Below the pieces are notes generated by a model that was not told where the DNA came from, searched no databases, and saw nothing but the letters and a program-made list of their open reading frames with translations. The translations under genes and the position numbers were made by a program. Of a DNA stretch of 55,218 nt, positions 52,236-55,218 are shown one piece after another. Within the stretch, counting starts at the first letter, position 1. Every line of letters starts with the position of its first letter. Origin of the DNA: a bacterium (GTDB taxonomy: Bacteria > Bacillota > Clostridia > Lachnospirales > Lachnospiraceae); contig JAQYAI010000196.1 of assembly GCA_029227655.1 (NCBI GenBank), positions 1 through 55,218 on the forward strand. The letters are read 5' to 3'.

Positions 52236-52314
52236 CTGAAATTTGATATCTTCTGTATATGAGAATACAGCTTTACCGAAAAAAGTAAGTTTGGATTAAA
52301 GGATGGGAGATATG

Positions 52315-52515
52315 ATGGGAAACAGAGAATATTTCGAAGTGCCGAATAAAAATGGAAACGTGTGGCCGGAGGATCTGTGCCCGGCATATACACCCAGGGA
52401 AGAAGCAATCGAGAGCCTGAAAGGATGTTGGTATTGCCGATATGCGGACTTTCATTTAAAAGAAGAGAGAGCCCTGGAAGTAGGGATATGCAAATGGCCG
52501 AATAAAGTTTTGTAA
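52315..52515 (+). CDS. small Cys-containing protein, unknown
   Basis: A 66-aa soluble protein. CWYCRYADF (about 39-47) and GICKWPNK (about 58-65) give three cysteines, one as CxxC, a possible metal or redox site. GGGAGAT sits next to the tandem ATGs at 52312 and 52315, so the start may be either; an ATG at 52303 has no ribosome site. It lies between the LytTR regulator's terminator and the second tetR. Function unknown. Confidence 0.65.
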   Translation: MGNREYFEVPNKNGNVWPEDLCPAYTPREEAIESLKGCWYCRYADFHLKEERALEVGICKWPNKVL

Positions 52516-52531
52516 GTTGAAAAATGGTATA

Positions 52532-52578
52532 TTGACAATGAGAACGGTCGTTAGCTATAATATAGAAAACGACCGTTT
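52532..52578 (+). promoter_or_regulatory. promoter and operator of the second tetR
   Basis: TTGACA (52532-52537), an 18-bp spacer and TATAAT (52556-52561). AACGGTCGTT (52543-52552) is matched by inverted AAACGACCGTTT (52567-52578). The layout and core are the same as at the tetR of 47.4 kb. Confidence 0.83.
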
Positions 52579-52596
52579 GCAATTGGAGGATTGAAT

Positions 52597-53193
52597 ATGA
52601 AAGATATGCCAACAAAGGAAAGAATATTATATGCAGCACTCGACCTTTTTTCCGAAAAAGGTTATGACGGTGTAGGGGTAGATTTGATTGCAGAGAATGC
52701 CGGACTGAAAGGGCCTTCTCTTTATAGACACTATAAAGGGAAAGAGGACATCTTTCGTTCTCTAATAGATATGGTTGAAGCCCATTATACGAAAGGATTT
52801 GGGTTAAAGAATACGAAGGGCAGATTTCCAGAAAGTATGGATGAGTTAATTGAGGATGCCATGAGAAGAATTCAGTTCACAATGCATGATGATGCAATTT
52901 ACAAAACCCGAAGAATCCTGGCGATGGAGCAGTTTCGCAGTGAACGGATAGCGGAATTGACCACACGTTACTATTTGGAAAATCTACAGGAACTGTATAA
53001 AACTATCTTTGCAGATATGATGGAAAAAGGGATATTGAAGCAGGATGACCCAGAATATCTTGCACTTGAGTTTGTAGCACCAGCCACCCTTCTGCTCCAT
53101 ATATATGACAGACAACCGGAGAGAGAGGCAGAGGTTTTAGATAAAGTCAGAAAGCATTTTGAACATTTTGCTAAGACTTATAGATTCCATTAA
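52597..53193 (+). CDS. second TetR-family regulator
   Basis: A 198-aa regulator with HTH (about 8-52) RILYAALDLFSEKGYDGVGVDLIAENAGLKGPSLYRHYKGKEDIF. GGAGGA precedes the ATG at 52597; a TTG at 52591 is possible but too close. The protein is a homologue of the TetR at 47.5 kb, with related middle regions (RMLSLEQYR there, RILAMEQFR here). It is co-transcribed with the GHKL kinase 19 nt downstream. Confidence 0.92.
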   Translation: MKDMPTKERILYAALDLFSEKGYDGVGVDLIAENAGLKGPSLYRHYKGKEDIFRSLIDMVEAHYTKGFGLKNTKGRFPESMDELIEDAMRRIQFTMHDDAIYKTRRILAMEQFRSERIAELTTRYYLENLQELYKTIFADMMEKGILKQDDPEYLALEFVAPATLLLHIYDRQPEREAEVLDKVRKHFEHFAKTYRFH

Positions 53194-53212
53194 GAACAAT
53201 TAGGGAGAAAGA

Positions 53213-54547
53213 ATGATGTCAACATATATATCAGCAACAGAACTACTGTTGGGAGCGGGAGATTTTCTGACCATTTATCTTTTTGGGTATATGCAGAGAA
53301 CCTTCTGTGAAAAAAGAAACTGGATAAAAGACAGACCATTGCTGGTGCGAGTGATCTACCTGTTAGACTGGTGCATGCTTTTTGTGGCAAATCTACAGGA
53401 AATCCCTCCGCTGAATCTCTTGGCGATGATTTCAGCATATCTGATTCCGCTATTTCTAATTTATCAAGTGAAAAATTTCCGGGAACTGACCAATTTCTGG
53501 TTTTATATGGTAGGAACCATGGTGATGGAGGTTATTCTTGGAATCAGTGGAGGATATTTGAACAATGAAATGGGGTTTCGCACGCAGTATGAGCTGATCA
53601 CGCCACAGATAGCACTTCTTATGAATTTTATAGAAATGATACTGGTACTTTTCATTTGCAGATTTGGAAGTAAGGAAAAAGATAAAAATACAGATCGTAT
53701 GACTTTTTTACTTATGGCAATGCCATTGGTTTCTGTGGTGCTGATCGTTGTTGATATGTTTATGTTAGGGATGGGAGAGTATCAGAATTTCAACTCGGGA
53801 CAGTTCCTTCGAACAGCAATTTTATTGGTGATTGTGAATATTGCGATTTTTGTCATTCTTGAAAAGTATACAGGTATAATGAGACGTGAAATAGAGCTTG
53901 TACAGGAAAAGGCGAAATGGAAATCCGATGCGGATATCATGGAAATGGCTGCAAAAACGATGAAAGAAAGACTGCAGTCAGCAGAAACACTGATGCAGAA
54001 AGACAGGATCATGCGGCATGACAGAAGACATTTTGAGGCTCTGCTGTATCAACTGCTGGAGGATGGAAAATCGGAGGAAGCAAAAAAATATCTGGAAGAG
54101 CGGCTTTCTATGGAGCCTAAAGGGATACAGAAATATTGCGAAAATACTACGGTGAATGCCGCCATCAGCCATTATCTGTCCTGGGCGAACAAGGAAGGAA
54201 TTCAGACGACTGTTTCCGCAAATATTCCGGACAGTCTTCCAGTAGATGAAATGGAATTGGCAATCACCATCAGTAATCTGCTGGAAAATGCAATCAATGC
54301 CTGCCTGAAACTTCCGGAAGCAGAACGTTATTTGAAGCTGACAGCAAAATATAAAAACCAGCTATTGATTGAAATAGAGAATTCCTGTGAAGGCACGGTA
54401 CCACTGAATCAAGATGGTCATCCGTTTTCCGACGAGGACAATCACGGAATTGGGACAAGAAGCGTGTTAGCTTTTGTGGGAAAAACAAACAGTGAGATTC
54501 AATATCTTGCGGAAGAAAAAAGATTTAGGGTGCGACTGATTGTGTAA
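53213..54547 (+). CDS. GHKL-domain histidine kinase (AgrC-like)
   Basis: A 444-aa kinase. Six or so membrane helices fill residues 5-225 as in peptide-sensing AgrC kinases. A coiled segment follows, with the phospho-accepting His in IMRHDRRHFEALLYQLL (about H269), then a HATPase_c_5 domain with ISNLLENAINACLKL (about 355-369) and GIGTRSVLAFV. No AgrB/AgrD genes are present. The ATGs at 53213 and 53216 are both possible. It lies in the tetR operon, away from the LytTR regulator that should be its partner. Confidence 0.9.
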   Translation: MMSTYISATELLLGAGDFLTIYLFGYMQRTFCEKRNWIKDRPLLVRVIYLLDWCMLFVANLQEIPPLNLLAMISAYLIPLFLIYQVKNFRELTNFWFYMVGTMVMEVILGISGGYLNNEMGFRTQYELITPQIALLMNFIEMILVLFICRFGSKEKDKNTDRMTFLLMAMPLVSVVLIVVDMFMLGMGEYQNFNSGQFLRTAILLVIVNIAIFVILEKYTGIMRREIELVQEKAKWKSDADIMEMAAKTMKERLQSAETLMQKDRIMRHDRRHFEALLYQLLEDGKSEEAKKYLEERLSMEPKGIQKYCENTTVNAAISHYLSWANKEGIQTTVSANIPDSLPVDEMELAITISNLLENAINACLKLPEAERYLKLTAKYKNQLLIEIENSCEGTVPLNQDGHPFSDEDNHGIGTRSVLAFVGKTNSEIQYLAEEKRFRVRLIV

Positions 54548-54602
54548 ACCAAGGGGGACGAAACCAAGGGGGACGGAGTTTTTTGGCTTATACTCCGTCC
54601 CC
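54546..54602 (+). repeat. tandem 15-bp repeat and REP-like hairpin
   Basis: AAACCAAGGGGGACG occurs twice in tandem (54546-54560, 54561-54575), the first copy overlapping the kinase stop codon. GGGGACGGAGT (54569-54579) pairs with ACTCCGTCCCC (54592-54602). Such GGGGACGG...CCGTCCCC hairpins are common dispersed extragenic repeats in Clostridia. It may also serve as the 3' hairpin of the kinase message. Confidence 0.6.
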
Positions 54603-54634
54603 TATGGAAATTTTTGCAATGGAGGTATGGAATA

Positions 54635-55218
54635 ATGTGCACGAGTTTTGTAGTAAATAAAGGAAAAACATTGGTTGGATGGAATTTGGATATTCTTAAT
54701 ATGATACATAGAGTTCGAGCTGCCGATGAAGGCGTTTATATCGAGATATACGATGAAAAGGAAGGATGGCTTCCACTGTTTGGTGCAAATTCCAGAGGTG
54801 ATTTTGTGGGAATGCCTACCTGCTGGCCATATGACGAGCGGAGCAATCCAAAAGCAGACGCACCTATTTCAATGATGCTTGATATAGACTTATTATTACA
54901 GAAGAAGACATTTGAAGAGATAAAAACGATTGCTGAAAACGGTTCCGTTTATAGCATACCGGGAGTTACCTTTATGTCGGCACTTTCTGATAGAAATGGA
55001 AATGTGCTTCATATTATACCAGGACAGGGATATCAATATTATGAGAAACCAGAATTTGTGGTACTTACAAATTTCTCACCGTTCAAGGGGGATAATGAAA
55101 AGCATCCATGGATGGGAATGGATCGATATAAAGCAGCAGAAGAGTTGCTTTCAAAGGCTACAGAAACTTTTAGTGTAAGAGAATGCTTCGATATACTAAA
55201 AGCTTGTTCGCAAATAGT
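54635..55218 (+). CDS. Ntn-type linear amide C-N hydrolase (3' end outside window)
   Basis: An open frame of at least 194 codons runs off the right edge. It begins MCTSFVVNKGKTLVGWNLDI: removal of Met would expose Cys2 as the nucleophile, and GWNLD matches the substrate-pocket start of choloylglycine hydrolase and penicillin V acylase relatives. Later segments LFGANSRGDFVGMP, YSIPGVTFMSALSDRNGNVLHI and VLTNFSPFKG fit that fold. GGAGG precedes the ATG. A bile salt hydrolase is possible but less likely, since several usual BSH residues are not obvious; an acyl-homoserine-lactone or peptide amidase is equally open. Confidence 0.75.
   Translation, partial: MCTSFVVNKGKTLVGWNLDILNMIHRVRAADEGVYIEIYDEKEGWLPLFGANSRGDFVGMPTCWPYDERSNPKADAPISMMLDIDLLLQKKTFEEIKTIAENGSVYSIPGVTFMSALSDRNGNVLHIIPGQGYQYYEKPEFVVLTNFSPFKGDNEKHPWMGMDRYKAAEELLSKATETFSVRECFDILKACSQI

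Noticed and set aside
53213-54547. A complete Agr quorum-sensing system
   Set aside because: The kinase and LytTR regulator are AgrC/AgrA-like, but no AgrB protease or AgrD-like propeptide frame is found nearby.
1-55218. CRISPR arrays, tRNA or rRNA genes, insertion sequences, prophage
   Set aside because: I saw no spaced direct-repeat array, no tRNA or rRNA signature, and no transposase, integrase or phage structural gene in any frame.

Overview
The window reads as a chromosome segment of a low-to-moderate GC, spore-forming Firmicute, most likely a gut Lachnospiraceae (Dorea / Mediterraneibacter / Coprococcus comes type; the genus is inference). Pointers are a full-length Spo0A, the rpmB-asp23-fakA-recG and rho-rpmE-DUF1385-prmC-prfA blocks of Clostridia, a biotin-dependent Na+ decarboxylase operon, DUF4364, and sigma-A promoters close to TTGACA/TATAAT.

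Region 1 (1-39.9 kb) is conserved chromosome. It holds, in order: the tail of a sensor kinase; spo0A; glgA; metF, a MetH reactivation-domain protein and a metH that lacks that domain; a 48-aa membrane peptide; alaS; rpsU; a small unknown protein; two D-Ala-D-Ala carboxypeptidases flanking a metallophosphoesterase and scpAB; a 2-isopropylmalate synthase fused to an AraC-type DNA-binding domain; a 142-bp inverted-repeat element; a five-gene Na+-translocating decarboxylase operon with two different carboxyltransferase subunits; an RpiR regulator, a HI0933-type flavoprotein and cmk; rpmB, asp23, fakA and recG; a HAD phosphatase divergent from a TetR regulator; a minus-strand group of malic enzyme, DUF4364 and a radical SAM protein; then rho, rpmE, DUF1385, prmC and prfA, ended by a strong terminator at 39884-39926.

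Region 2 (39.9-55.2 kb) is accessory and rich in regulators. It holds a YjbR-like gene, a broken GNAT gene, a type I toxin-antitoxin locus whose toxin promoter contains a perfect LexA (SOS) box, a BceRS-BceAB peptide-antibiotic sensing and export module with a BceR-type box, a Fic protein, a TetR/RsgA-paralogue/GNAT operon, a CPBP membrane protease with twin palindromic operators and a winged-helix regulator, and a LytTR response regulator and GHKL kinase lying apart. A promoter carrying the core AACGGTCGTT occurs three times here, before two TetR genes and before the LytTR regulator, which suggests a local TetR regulon. The window ends inside an Ntn-type amide hydrolase gene starting MCTSF.

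The most interesting items are the SOS-box type I toxin locus (41.06-41.39 kb), the LeuA-AraC fusion with repeats in its leader (15.7-17.8 kb), the shared TetR-operator promoters (47.4, 51.3, 52.5 kb), and the three-way-junction-like repeat at 17.86-18.0 kb. All functional assignments rest on motif recognition by eye; no database search was run.
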